Virus record (IMG/VR): IMGVR_UViG_3300036832_001266
Coordinates: 1 to 56,268 of that record
From: a virus
Reading direction: 5' to 3' (one strand)
Length of the DNA stretch: 56,268 bases
Notes under the pieces: model-generated
Database searches by the model: none
The model's input: the letters and a program-made list of their open reading frames with translations, nothing else
Told to the model about the DNA's origin: nothing
Part shown: positions 17,100 to 25,491 of the stretch, piece after piece
How positions within the stretch are numbered: position 1 is the first letter of the stretch
How the letters are laid out: each line of letters opens with the position of its first letter
Position numbers and translations under genes: made by a program

Positions 17100-17854
17100 T
17101 AACCTCCTCCTGCCGCATAGAGTGCTGCAACATCGGCCGCACTCAGCGCACGATTATAAAGTCGAACTTTTTGCAGCCGCCCTGTGAGCATGCCGTCTGT
17201 GCTGGTCATCGCCCCCATATTGTCGCCAACACCAGTACCAGGAGCCGCGCCGAAGTCGCCGTTTTGCGCAGCAGTAGCGAGAAGCACACCATTGGAATAC
17301 AAATTCATTGCGCCGCCTGCGCCACCACCCAAATTGGTGCCGACGAGGTGTATCCAAGTGTTCGACACAACGGTCGTAACGGCCGTCGAAATGCCCGTAG
17401 AGGAAGTGCCGAAGTAGACCCCGCCAGGTCCGGTGATGCGGTTGGAGATACGCACATAGTTCGACCCGTCCCCAACCAGATCGCTGTAAAAGAATGTCTG
17501 GCCACCACCGGCCGAACTGTTGAGTGAGTTATTCGTGACCAATCCCCAGAGCGCAATCGAGAAGCTACCGGCGGTATTCCAATTGCGCGGATTGGTGCTG
17601 AGCGCCAGTCGAGTGCCTACTGCACCATCGAGCGCGCGTGCCGTTGCAAGCGAACTCGCGGGCGGGCCTGCAGCACTGGTAACGGTACCAACATTAGGCC
17701 AAAGAGCGTTATTACCTGCGAAAACATCCGCTACGGTCTGTCCTGCCACATTCGTATTGGCGTCGTCCATCGGCCAATAATTGATCAGGCCAGTGGCATA
17801 ATCACCACCACCTGTCACCACCACTCGATCGGTAAGAACGCCCATCATCGTCAT
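17099..17854 (-). CDS. LamG / concanavalin-like domain fibre protein
   Basis: 251 aa from ATG 17854, which overlaps the upstream TGA (ATGA). The layout GLINYWPMDDANTN, ATARALDGAVGTRLALSTN, SFSIALWGLV, TWIHLVGTNLGGG, MNLYSNGVLLATA, GRLQKVRLYNRALSAADVAAL is a LamG/Laminin_G_3 jelly roll from first to last strand. These domains bind glycans in phage tail fibres. It sits between the repeat fibre and the two tailspikes. Confidence 0.85.
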   Translation of the reverse strand: MTMMGVLTDRVVVTGGGDYATGLINYWPMDDANTNVAGQTVADVFAGNNALWPNVGTVTSAAGPPASSLATARALDGAVGTRLALSTNPRNWNTAGSFSIALWGLVTNNSLNSSAGGGQTFFYSDLVGDGSNYVRISNRITGPGGVYFGTSSTGISTAVTTVVSNTWIHLVGTNLGGGAGGAMNLYSNGVLLATAAQNGDFGAAPGTGVGDNMGAMTSTDGMLTGRLQKVRLYNRALSAADVAALYAAGGG

Positions 17855-19692
17855 GTGTTTTGTACCCAGAGCGCAGTAACATTGAGGGTCGTGACTGCCG
17901 TGCCACACGTCGCTGTCCAATTGCTGGCAGCTGTCGCCTGTGGAATTGCGCTATCGACCGACAACATGAACCCGCGAGTATCACCGGCTGGCACTTCTAG
18001 CACTGCCCGTGTCGTACCAACGGTAGCATCCTTGATCGTTACTAAAGTAGCCGTTGCGCTGTTGTTGGCTAGGATTAGACCGTAGAGATCGTTGAAAACG
18101 CCGGCCGCACCTGCAGCAATGATCGTGGTCTCGGTATTGACCGTGATCGCCGTCTGGGTGACACCCTTGAGAATACGGATTGCCCCGACCGTTACCAGCT
18201 TGCCGAGCTTGTCAGCGATGAGGTTCACCCGCTGACCGTCAGTCACCGCCGTTGGATTAGCAGTGTGGCCCACGGCGCCGATTTTGATGGGATTGCCAGA
18301 ATCGGTTGCACCAGCAGCGATATTGCCAACGACCGGACCAATATAATCGCTAGCCGGAACCACCGGCGAACTGTTCGCCATCGTGGCCTGGCCGTTGAGG
18401 TTCTGCGAGTTCGGAGAGATCGCGACAACAAGTGCTGCGTCGGTATTAAGCGGGGTTGTAGTTTTGAACACACCGTAGTTTGTTCCATCCCAAAGCTTCA
18501 ACGCAGCCGAATTTGGTGATAACGAAGTAACCAAGGCCGGATCAGCTGGTACTGGATTAGCAGTGGCTGCCTTGACGGCAGCGGTATTGCCGCCTTGTGC
18601 AATCGAAACGGGGTTCGACGGCGAATTAGGAGAGAGTGTCACAACCAACGCCGGATCAGTCGCAACCGGCGCCGTGCTCGCGGCCTTAACAGCCGCGGTG
18701 TTGCCGCCCTGTAGGATTGCAACCGAACCACTTGAGACTGTGATCGCTCCGCTGATCGGCTGCGTCACAGCAGAATTATCAACCCGAAGCGCACCTGTAG
18801 TCGTGAGCGACAACGGGCTGATCAGACCAGCGCTATAGGCTGGAGCAGCGGTCGTCACGCTGCCGGCCACCATCTGCTCTTGAACTGCTCCAAGCGCCGT
18901 ACCAGGAGCAACCAGCGACGCACGGATGGCGGCAAGATTGCCGCCAGTCTCCAGAGCCAGCGCTCCAGCGGCCCCGATGTTGGCTGTGACCGTGCCAGAA
19001 ACAGTCACCGACCCCGCAATAGAGACCGGTTGGGTGACAGTAGAACCATCAACTCTCAGCGCGCCCCCTGCCGACACAACTGCAGTGTTACCGCCCTGTG
19101 CGATTGAAACCGAGCTGGCAAGCGTCGGAGAATTGGGCGAGATCGCCACGACCAGTGCGGGATCGCTCGTAAGCGGCGCGCTTGAGGCTCCCTTGACTGT
19201 AGCAGTGTTGCCGCCTTGGGCGATCGCAACGGAGCTGGCAAGCGTCGGCGAGTTGGGTGAGATTGCCACGACCAGCGCAGGATCAGCGGCAACGGGCGCA
19301 GTCGAAGGCGCTTTGACGCTCGCAGTATTGGCGCCCTGCGCAATTGAAACCGAGCCTAGCGTAAGTGCCGAATTTGGCGAGATCGCCACCACCAGCGCCG
19401 GATCGGACGCAACCGGACCAATCGACGGCGGCTTAACGGCTGCGGTATTGGCGCCCTGAATAACCGACACGCCGCCGCTTACGGTGACCGTTCCAGAAAA
19501 CGAGACCGGCTGGATAACGCTGCTGCCGTCAACCTTGAGCGCATTCGTCGGCGTGATGGCGGCAACATTGGCGCCAGCCAAGCCGTCGACGATGACGTGC
19601 GCCCAAGTTTTGGACGGCGTAGGAACATTCAGAACCTGGATCGGGACGGCAGTGCCGGTGCCGTCGAGGACAGTAAAAGTTTCGAGTGCCAT
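17851..19692 (-). CDS. Tail fibre with ~38-residue tandem repeats
   Basis: 613 aa. The N-terminal ~60 residues (LETFTVLDGTGTAVPIQVLN) look like an attachment domain. Residues ~70-420 hold six or seven degenerate repeats of VSIAQGGNTAAVKAAST, then PVA.DPALVVAISPNS, with a related LRVDGSTVTQPVSI.G spacer motif; the DNA of the copies is also alike. The last ~180 residues (IRILKGVTQTAITVNTETTI ... TALWVQNT) form a different beta-rich end domain. Probably a trimeric fibre shaft; copy number may vary between relatives. The start is ATG 19692, although a GTG lies immediately upstream. Confidence 0.82.
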   Translation of the reverse strand: MALETFTVLDGTGTAVPIQVLNVPTPSKTWAHVIVDGLAGANVAAITPTNALKVDGSSVIQPVSFSGTVTVSGGVSVIQGANTAAVKPPSIGPVASDPALVVAISPNSALTLGSVSIAQGANTASVKAPSTAPVAADPALVVAISPNSPTLASSVAIAQGGNTATVKGASSAPLTSDPALVVAISPNSPTLASSVSIAQGGNTAVVSAGGALRVDGSTVTQPVSIAGSVTVSGTVTANIGAAGALALETGGNLAAIRASLVAPGTALGAVQEQMVAGSVTTAAPAYSAGLISPLSLTTTGALRVDNSAVTQPISGAITVSSGSVAILQGGNTAAVKAASTAPVATDPALVVTLSPNSPSNPVSIAQGGNTAAVKAATANPVPADPALVTSLSPNSAALKLWDGTNYGVFKTTTPLNTDAALVVAISPNSQNLNGQATMANSSPVVPASDYIGPVVGNIAAGATDSGNPIKIGAVGHTANPTAVTDGQRVNLIADKLGKLVTVGAIRILKGVTQTAITVNTETTIIAAGAAGVFNDLYGLILANNSATATLVTIKDATVGTTRAVLEVPAGDTRGFMLSVDSAIPQATAASNWTATCGTAVTTLNVTALWVQNT

Positions 19693-19707
19693 CACGGTCC
19701 TCCAAGA

Positions 19708-20010
19708 TCAAGGTATCTGCGGCGGTTTGTAGGGCGGCGTGGTCGGCGGGACTTCCTGCGTCTCCGACCGCGGATTGAGGATTGGCGGCGGATCAGCCGG
19801 CACCACGATCGGCCGCAAGGTCGGATTGGGAATGTCGGTGCAGGTCGAGCAGACCAGATATCCGGTCCTGCGTATCTCGCGGCCGCGATACTGCGTATCC
19901 CACTTTAGATCGCGATGATTGTACTGGAAGCCGCAGCGTTCACAGATCGCAAATGCCGCTGGATGCTGCGGATCGAGCTTGGCATGGCCTTTTGGTGCGA
20001 AACCGCCCAT
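19708..20010 (-). CDS. Zinc-ribbon virion-operon protein (CERCGFQYNHRDLKW family)
   Basis: 100 aa from ATG 20010 (or 105 aa from ATG 20025). ICERCGFQYNHRDLKWDTQY and LVCSTCTDIPNPTLRPIVVP form two CxxC knuckles separated by ~25 residues, then a Pro-rich tail. This is a very common small protein between adaptor and fibre genes of proteobacterial phages. Its role is unknown, perhaps assembly of the neck. ATG 20010 is preferred because it follows the upstream TGA closely. Confidence 0.78.
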   Translation of the reverse strand: MGGFAPKGHAKLDPQHPAAFAICERCGFQYNHRDLKWDTQYRGREIRRTGYLVCSTCTDIPNPTLRPIVVPADPPPILNPRSETQEVPPTTPPYKPPQIP

Positions 20011-20011
20011 T

Positions 20012-20710
20012 TCAGTATGCTGCATCCGTGTAGCCGCCGAGCGCCGGAACGATGCGCAGCGGCGCATTCTCAACGTCGCGCTTCTTGGCCTTGTCGAGGG
20101 CACCGAGCGCGCGCGCCGCCAGCTCTTCCATGCGCGCCGGGGCATAAAGCTCGGCGAGCTTGAACGCCAAGCCGGCAACATAAGCTTCGAGAAAACGGTA
20201 AGGCACCTCGGGCGTCAGGCCGCCTGGCACCGATGCGTCCTGGATTTGCCGCGCACGATAGAAATTCAGCGTATAGGGCTCTTCATCGTTCGGCGGTTGC
20301 CACACCGTGATCGATGGGGTGATCAGATGATCAAACCAATAGACCGTCACCCGCCCCGGCGTCACCTTGTCGGGATAGCTGGCGTAGGTATCGCGATCGA
20401 CCGAGGTGATGATGCGGTCTTTGGGCGGATTGGTTCCGGTCGTGATGTAGGCCGCCATGATCATCACGGTTGCCGGATCGACGTCATAGGTGGCCGTGAA
20501 CGGCTTCAGCACTATGGTCTGCAGATCGACGGTCCAGAGATTGACCTGCTCGTTCGACCAGTCGACCTGCAACAGGTTTGCCGCCATGGCGGCGTCAATG
20601 AGATGATCAATGCCGATAGCGTTGCGACGAACCTGACAGCGCCCGTACGCCGCAAAGACGATGTCAGCGAGGGCTGGGTACCATGCGAAAGTGCCAGTGG
20701 TGCCATTCAT
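20012..20710 (-). CDS. Head-tail connector/adaptor protein
   Basis: 232 aa. YGRCQVRRNAIGIDHLIDAA, VDWSNEQVNLWTVDLQTIVL, TYDVDPATVMIMAAYI, DTYASYPDKVTPGRVTVYWF and YTLNFYRARQIQDASVPGG correspond in order to a conserved phage family placed under the portal in podovirus-like genomes (head completion or tail-tube-A-like adaptor). The C-terminal helix LEAYVAGLAFKLAELYAP is typical. It precedes the zinc-ribbon gene by 1 nt. Confidence 0.75.
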   Translation of the reverse strand: MNGTTGTFAWYPALADIVFAAYGRCQVRRNAIGIDHLIDAAMAANLLQVDWSNEQVNLWTVDLQTIVLKPFTATYDVDPATVMIMAAYITTGTNPPKDRIITSVDRDTYASYPDKVTPGRVTVYWFDHLITPSITVWQPPNDEEPYTLNFYRARQIQDASVPGGLTPEVPYRFLEAYVAGLAFKLAELYAPARMEELAARALGALDKAKKRDVENAPLRIVPALGGYTDAAY

Positions 20711-20711
20711 C

Positions 20712-21272
20712 TTAGCTCTGCAATATCTTCCATTCGACCGGCGCGCTCAGCGCCGTGATCGTCAGCAGCAACGCTGTTATCGGACTGCTGTAGGTCGTCT
20801 GCTTTTGCCCAGTCGTGCCGGCCGGTATGGCGGTGTCGTTGATCCAGCGCACGTTCGCCGGCAGCGTGTTCATCACATCGTCGAGCGTGTACTGCAATCC
20901 GTAGGTGCCGGTCCCGGTCGGATTGACAAGGACATCCATCTGGAACGGCTCCTGCATCCAATCGCAGGCATACAGTTGCGGGGCCGGCACCGAAGCAACC
21001 CAGGTCAGATTGAAGGTTGCACCGGTACCGGCGCCATTGGTCGACACCTGGGCCTGCGGGTTTGCCGGCGGCGATTGTCCCGCCGGGATATTGCCTCCAC
21101 TGGTGACCGTGACAGTAGCAACCGCGCTGACCGAAAGCGTCGCGACCGTGAGAACGACACCATTGGCCAGCGTGATGGTGTTACCGACGGCATAGCCGGA
21201 GCCGCCGGCCGCAACAGCAGCCGCGCTCACATTCTGGTTGCCGCCAACAATCTTGTTCTTGATCGTCGCCAT
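20712..21272 (-). CDS. Beta-rich virion protein with GGSGYAVGNTITL repeat
   Basis: 186 aa. AAGGSGYAVGNTITLANG, LTVATLSVSAVATVTVTSGG and STNGAGTGATFNLTWV make up a motif found in many phage decoration or fibre proteins (GGSGY..GD.I.....G........V....G....V.V..GG). The C-terminal half (VNPTGTGTYGLQYTLDDVMN) is a second beta domain. It lies after the capsid genes, so a head decoration or fibre role is inferred. Confidence 0.72.
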   Translation of the reverse strand: MATIKNKIVGGNQNVSAAAVAAGGSGYAVGNTITLANGVVLTVATLSVSAVATVTVTSGGNIPAGQSPPANPQAQVSTNGAGTGATFNLTWVASVPAPQLYACDWMQEPFQMDVLVNPTGTGTYGLQYTLDDVMNTLPANVRWINDTAIPAGTTGQKQTTYSSPITALLLTITALSAPVEWKILQS

Positions 21273-21295
21273 CTTACTCTTGCCTTAAACGGTTT

Positions 21296-21384
21296 GGAGA
21301 GGCTGGATCGCTACCCGTGTAAGAGGAGGACTTTGGATAGACCCAGCCTCTCCTGTCCCTGCGCGGCTGGATGTGGCGCAGGGA
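21296..21384. other. Two tandem inverted repeats between late genes
   Basis: The 115-bp gap between 21272 and 21388 contains a perfect 11-bp inverted repeat (GGAGAGGCTGG 21296-21306 / CCAGCCTCTCC 21343-21353) and a 9-bp one (TCCCTGCGC 21356-21364 / GCGCAGGGA 21376-21384). Neither is followed by a T-tract on either strand, so intrinsic termination is unlikely. RNA processing or transcript stabilisation between capsid and adaptor genes is possible. Confidence 0.7.
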
Positions 21385-21387
21385 AAG

Positions 21388-21942
21388 TCATTCGCCTCCG
21401 ACATCGATGTCCGGATACTTCGCCTTCACCTTACGCTTGATCGTCGCCAGCTCGCCTGGGCCCGCGTGTTGAGCACCGCGTGCGAGCGCATTTCTTGCGC
21501 GGTTTTCGGTATCGATCGGGTAGGAACCGGGGCCTTTTCCCCCGGCCCCCTTGCCTTTGCCGGGCAGCGCGAAATCGCCCGACGGCAGCGCCTTGCGCTG
21601 TGCCGTCGTAATCTTGCCGCCACCACGGTAGCCGCCGGCCGCGGGGTCTCTCGACACGCGATGGACCGTCGTGCTGCGATGACGCATCGGGTCACCATGC
21701 GCAACGTCTCTGACGACGGCGTGAGAAACCCTGCCGCCAACCTGGAATTTCTGTTTCACGGCACCTTCTTCTGGCGCAGTGCGCTCATCTGGGTCCTGGC
21801 GTTCGCCGTAGGCCTTGCTGACCGCACCACCGCGAGCCTTGCGATCGGGGCGATGGCGAGCGGCCGCACCCTCGACGTTGCTTTGAAACGGTGGCGCCTT
21901 TTTCTTCTTCTTGAGGAAAGCTGGAGGAAGTCTGCGTTTCAT
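21388..21942 (-). CDS. Virion-operon protein with LP..DFALPG...YPIDTENRARNALAR C-terminus
   Basis: 184 aa, basic. The start is supported by GGGAGGTCGCAA before ATG. The N-terminal half has KARGG and FQVGGRV motifs like those of the KRGG-repeat protein at 26236. The C-terminus LPSGDFALPGKGKG then YPIDTENRARNALARGAQHA and ELATIKRKVKAKYPDI matches a short module (LP...FA.P....YPI.D..HARNAL.R.......I..KV..KYP) found in phage head-gene clusters. The role is unknown; packaging with the capsid is a reasonable inference. Confidence 0.72.
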   Translation of the reverse strand: MKRRLPPAFLKKKKKAPPFQSNVEGAAARHRPDRKARGGAVSKAYGERQDPDERTAPEEGAVKQKFQVGGRVSHAVVRDVAHGDPMRHRSTTVHRVSRDPAAGGYRGGGKITTAQRKALPSGDFALPGKGKGAGGKGPGSYPIDTENRARNALARGAQHAGPGELATIKRKVKAKYPDIDVGGE

Positions 21943-22178
21943 TTGCGACCTCCCTTCATGAAATGCCCGCGCCGATAGGTCGGCGAGCGATCGGCACGCT
22001 TGCGCGCGGGATCGCCGCTCACCTTGGCATGAAAGGTGTTGGTCGTGATGCGCTTGGGGTTCGGCGGCCAGCGCGGCGGTGTGCCGCCTTTCGCCGGCTC
22101 GGCCGCTTCCCCGATGAAGTCGTCACCGAGGTCACGCGGGGAATTACCGATCGGGCCTCGCGTTGACTGCCGTGCCAT
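21939..22178 (-). CDS. Small basic protein downstream of capsid gene
   Basis: 79 aa. It begins MARQSTRGPIGNSPRDLGDD and ends RRGHFMKGGRK. It is very basic and Pro-rich, with GGGAG before the ATG, and overlaps the next gene by 4 nt. It may be a capsid-associated or DNA-contacting protein, inferred from charge and position. No family recognised. Confidence 0.62.
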   Translation of the reverse strand: MARQSTRGPIGNSPRDLGDDFIGEAAEPAKGGTPPRWPPNPKRITTNTFHAKVSGDPARKRADRSPTYRRGHFMKGGRK

Positions 22179-22207
22179 CGGCGTTTCTCCCCGCCTGGGT
22201 ATTGCTC

Positions 22208-23119
22208 TCAGCTCGTCGGGAAGCTGCCGTACACCGCACGCCAGTCGAAGTAGCTGAAGGCGTACCGCTCTCTACCCTTCACCTTCAAATTATCTGTATC
22301 AAAATCGACGTACATATCCATCTCAAACGGAACGCGATCGTAGTAAATTAATCCACGCTTATCCGTTTTGATGAACCACGCGAACGGCGATGTGAGAAAT
22401 TCGTCGACGATGTAGTCGCGTAGTCCGCCGCCAACGTGCTGAATGGCGTTGACGTCGTTGTCGTTGGTTCCAGGGCGAAGATCGGTTCGCAGCAACCGAA
22501 CGATCACTTGCTCCAGCGCTGCCGGCACCAGCACCAGCTCGGCGCGCGCGGCGATCTTGATGTTGCGCTCGTCGACCCAGGTGTTCCTGATGTTGGTCAT
22601 CGCGGTGAGCAGCGTCGACTCGTTGAGATCGACGTCGGCCGACGGCCGGTTGGCAACCACGCCGACATCGATCGGATGGTTGACTGAGAACAGCGCTTGC
22701 TGATCACCACCGACGTTCGGATCGAAGACGGTGCCGACGTTGAAGATGTTGGCGGCGTAGATTTCCTTGGTGACCGCGAACACGTCCTGCAGACCGAGAT
22801 TCGACGGATTAAATTCCGTCTTGTACTGGTTGTCCTCCACGGCATTGCGGGTGATGATGTAACCGAGCGACAGCTCCTTCATTTCCGCCGTGTACAACCA
22901 GCGCTCGCCGGCCTTCTCATCGAAGTAGGTCGACTGCGCCTCCTTCTTCTCGCGCGCCAGCGGCAGGAACGCCATCTGGGTGCGGCGTTCCAGCGCCATC
23001 TTTGATGTGCGCTTCTCGAACAAGCGCGACCACTTCGTCTCGATCTTCTTGTAACGCCCTTCGACCGCGGCCAGGCCGGGGAAAAGTTCGTTTTTGATCG
23101 ATGCCATATCGACAGCCAT
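22208..23119 (-). CDS. Major capsid protein (Mu gpT-like)
   Basis: 303 aa. SIKNELFPGLAAVEGRYKKI at the start, ELSLGYIITRNAVEDNQYKT, ALFSVNHPIDVG, AARAELVLVPAALEQVIVRL and WFIKTDKRGLIYYDRVPFEM fit the Mu gpT-like HK97-fold capsid family, and ~300 aa is the usual length. It has a strong AGGAG before the ATG and lies downstream of the scaffold and decoration genes in the usual order. No maturation-protease gene was recognised nearby. Confidence 0.88.
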   Translation of the reverse strand: MAVDMASIKNELFPGLAAVEGRYKKIETKWSRLFEKRTSKMALERRTQMAFLPLAREKKEAQSTYFDEKAGERWLYTAEMKELSLGYIITRNAVEDNQYKTEFNPSNLGLQDVFAVTKEIYAANIFNVGTVFDPNVGGDQQALFSVNHPIDVGVVANRPSADVDLNESTLLTAMTNIRNTWVDERNIKIAARAELVLVPAALEQVIVRLLRTDLRPGTNDNDVNAIQHVGGGLRDYIVDEFLTSPFAWFIKTDKRGLIYYDRVPFEMDMYVDFDTDNLKVKGRERYAFSYFDWRAVYGSFPTS

Positions 23120-23150
23120 AACCTGCTCCTCTCACGATTTCCCTGAACCG

Positions 23151-23732
23151 TTAGATGCCAGCGCCCGGAAGCATGAACATGCTGTTCCAGGACACTTCGA
23201 CGATGTTGTTGGCACTGGTGGCGTCGTAGCCATCGCTGATGTTGACGCCGCCGTTGCCGAGCCGGACGATTCGCCAAGGGGTGGTGGCGGCGACGCCAGC
23301 TGCGCCGAGCGCCCACTTGGAGAAACCGGTGGTCGAGGCGGTGACAACGATGTCGCAGGTGGCACCGACGTCGGCTTGCGTGAACGGGCCGGCCGCGGCC
23401 TGCACCTCGTAGACCACGAACGGATCGGTGATCACGAAGACGTCGATCGGTGCCACACCCAGCGCGCCCGAGCCGGGCCAATAATTGCTCCAGATCGGGT
23501 AGCCGAGCGCGGCGGAAAGGTAGTGGCAACCGATGTAGACACCGGTCACGATATGACCATCGGCGGCGGCAGATGCTTGCACGGTGCCGTCGGCGAGCCG
23601 CGAGACCATATCGCCGCGGTTGAGCGCGCCGACGGTAGGTTGCGCCTTCAAGACGTCGAACTGACCAGAGTAGGCCGCGCCATCAACGCGGCGGATGGGC
23701 CGGAAGCCAAAAGGTGCGACGGTGTTCGCCAT
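23151..23732 (-). CDS. Putative head decoration protein
   Basis: 193 aa, beta-rich. It starts ANTVAPFGFRPIRRVDGAAY and contains LNRGDMVSRLADGTVQASAA, VTGVYIGCHYLSAALGYPIW and FKMP-like core strands such as VQAAAGPFTQADVGATCDIV. This pattern is shared by a family encoded immediately upstream of gpT-like capsid genes and thought to decorate the head. GGGAGC precedes the ATG. Confidence 0.78.
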   Translation of the reverse strand: MANTVAPFGFRPIRRVDGAAYSGQFDVLKAQPTVGALNRGDMVSRLADGTVQASAAADGHIVTGVYIGCHYLSAALGYPIWSNYWPGSGALGVAPIDVFVITDPFVVYEVQAAAGPFTQADVGATCDIVVTASTTGFSKWALGAAGVAATTPWRIVRLGNGGVNISDGYDATSANNIVEVSWNSMFMLPGAGI

Positions 23733-23823
23733 AAGCGAAGCTCCCCAGTGGTTAGGGTTGCCGGGCTTTGGCGAGCAGCGCCGCTGTCCGTGCGGTTGCG
23801 GATGATGTCAGTATGTCAGCTTC

Positions 23824-23863
23824 GCCCGAGCAGCGGGCGTAGTCGCACCCGAGCAGCGGGTGC
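23824..23863. other. Twin hairpins with identical AGCAG loops
   Basis: The gene-free stretch 23733-23875 carries GCCCG-AGCAG-CGGGC (23824-23838) and GCACCCG-AGCAG-CGGGTGC (23845-23863), two perfect stems 6 bp apart with the same pentaloop (CTGCT in the transcribed minus strand). No T-tract follows. Their place between the capsid block and upstream genes suggests an RNA-processing or protein-binding site, or a partial transcription barrier. Confidence 0.7.
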
Positions 23864-23875
23864 GCGAGGGGGGCG

Positions 23876-24466
23876 CTAGTCCTCGGGAATGTCGATCGCT
23901 GTACGCACGGTGCGATCAGCGAGCACCATTCGCGGCGCGTGGCCCTCCGGCGTCTGCCCCATGCTTTCACGATTGACACGCATGGCGCGAGTCGCCGCGT
24001 CTATTTCCTCATTTCTGGCGACGACTGTCAACCTCATCGGTCGTTCCATCAGGATCATGTCCTTGACGACGACCGGTCCTGAAGTCCCAGGCGGAGCAAA
24101 ACGGCTGGGAAACATCTCGTGCATGACCTCGCGCCAACCTTGCTCGTGATAGCCCTGCAGCTCGGCGTAATCGCGGCGCCCATAGGTCTCGTAGCGCTTC
24201 CAGTTGAAGTCGATCTCGTTGTCGATGTTGCCCTTGCGCGGATCACCCCGCGTCGGCGCGTAGATGCGGACCAGGTCGGAAATGTCGTAAGGATCGACAT
24301 TGGCCAGGCCGGAACGCGCGCGCGCGCGGGTGAGATCGACGGCGAGGCGCATCGGTGGCCGGAGCTCACGAGCATCACCGTCACGCGGGCCTTCGCGCAG
24401 TCCCTGGATCGGCGGGACCGATTGCGCGTCCTCGCCCCAGTCCGGGGACGACACCCTATCGTTCAT
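23876..24466 (-). CDS. Capsid-cluster protein with GW.EV...LMERP domain
   Basis: 196 aa from ATG 24466 (AGGAGG five bases upstream). Central motifs DFNWKRYETYGRRDYAELQ, YHEQGWREVMHEMFPSRFAP, then VVVKDMILMERPMRLTVVAR define a family conserved in front of capsid genes of rhizobial phages. It shares the GW..V / LMERP module with the 7785-8210 protein. A structural or scaffold-partner role is inferred. Confidence 0.75.
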   Translation of the reverse strand: MNDRVSSPDWGEDAQSVPPIQGLREGPRDGDARELRPPMRLAVDLTRARARSGLANVDPYDISDLVRIYAPTRGDPRKGNIDNEIDFNWKRYETYGRRDYAELQGYHEQGWREVMHEMFPSRFAPPGTSGPVVVKDMILMERPMRLTVVARNEEIDAATRAMRVNRESMGQTPEGHAPRMVLADRTVRTAIDIPED

Positions 24467-24475
24467 GTTCACCTC

Positions 24476-25477
24476 CTAGGTGATCGGCGTTATGCGCCCT
24501 TGCTTCAGCAGGCTGATGTAATTGTTCACCCATTCCTTGACCGGAACACCCTGCTCCTCGGCCAGACGTCGCATCTTGGCCGTCACCGTAAAGGTGCTCC
24601 CATCGGCGCTGACGCCAGGAATGTTACTACTACCAGGGGCAGCGCCACGCTCGACCGGTGCCGCCATCGTCGGAGCACGCTGCCGTGGAGCTGGTGCTGG
24701 TGCGCCTTCTGCAGCACCATTTCCACCACCGGCTGGACTGATGGCGCTCTCGATGTAGGCAAAATAGCCGGGCGTATCGACGGCGTGGCCGGCGTCGAGC
24801 GCCTGGTCGTGGGCGTCGATGGCAGCGCGCTTGAGGCTACCGTCGCCGCGGATCAGATCGGGGTGCTTGCGCAGAAACGCCTTTGTGGGCTCGGTGCGGT
24901 TGGCAATCGCGCGCTCAAGCGGATCGACTGCCGCGGGAGCCGCCGGACGCTGCAGTGGCTGACGGTGTTGCTGCGTCATCTGCTCGCGCTGGCCGGCGAG
25001 CGCCGCCTTTCTTTCCTCCGCGAGCGAGAGATCGGAATTGAGCTTGCCCATCTTGCGCTGCAACGCCGAGGCGGTCTTGAAATCGCCGTCGGTCATTGCC
25101 TGCTCGTGCTGGGCTTGCATCATATCGAGCTGCTCGGTCAGCGCCACGATCTGGTTGTCATTGGCCAACTCGATGGTCGAGACGCCGCGTTGCTCGGCCG
25201 CCTGAGCATAGCGAATGGCGTTGTCGCGCTCGGCCAATAGGCGCGCGTTCTCGCTGGTGACACGCAGGCGCTCGGCGCGCTCGTTGGCGAGATGCGTTTC
25301 GAGGTCCTTGAGCCCCACCTGCGGAGCCGCCGGCTTTGCCTGCTCCTGTGAAGTACCGGGCGCCGGCACCGGCGGAGGCTTCGCCGGTGCTTTCGCTTGC
25401 GGTTTCTCTGCAGCCTTTGGCTCCTCGTCTTCGAGATCGGCGAGGCTTATTTCCTCATTCTCGTCATCGTCCGCCAT
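24476..25477 (-). CDS. Putative scaffold protein
   Basis: 333 aa from ATG 25477 (GGAG about 8 nt upstream, after the TAA-side end of the GroES-like gene). An acidic N-terminus (MADDDENEEISLADLEDEEP) is followed by Pro/Ala/Lys linkers, a long coiled-coil region (~75-165: THLANERAERLRVTSENARL, ALTEQLDMMQAQHEQAMTDG) and a C-terminal segment with MRRLAEEQGVPVKEWVNNYI. Position between portal and capsid genes, helical composition and a basic/aromatic C-terminus are those of phage scaffold proteins. Confidence 0.75.
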   Translation of the reverse strand: MADDDENEEISLADLEDEEPKAAEKPQAKAPAKPPPVPAPGTSQEQAKPAAPQVGLKDLETHLANERAERLRVTSENARLLAERDNAIRYAQAAEQRGVSTIELANDNQIVALTEQLDMMQAQHEQAMTDGDFKTASALQRKMGKLNSDLSLAEERKAALAGQREQMTQQHRQPLQRPAAPAAVDPLERAIANRTEPTKAFLRKHPDLIRGDGSLKRAAIDAHDQALDAGHAVDTPGYFAYIESAISPAGGGNGAAEGAPAPAPRQRAPTMAAPVERGAAPGSSNIPGVSADGSTFTVTAKMRRLAEEQGVPVKEWVNNYISLLKQGRITPIT

Positions 25478-25491
25478 GTTCGTGCTCCAGC

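Noticed and set aside
23752-23979. 75-codon minus-strand frame over the twin hairpins
   Set aside because: Overlaps the coding end of the 23876 gene and is largely made of hairpin sequence; composition not protein-like.
24119-25240. 373-codon plus-strand frame across the scaffold and LMERP genes
   Set aside because: Spans two minus-strand genes with good ribosome sites and recognised motifs; typical GC-rich shadow frame.
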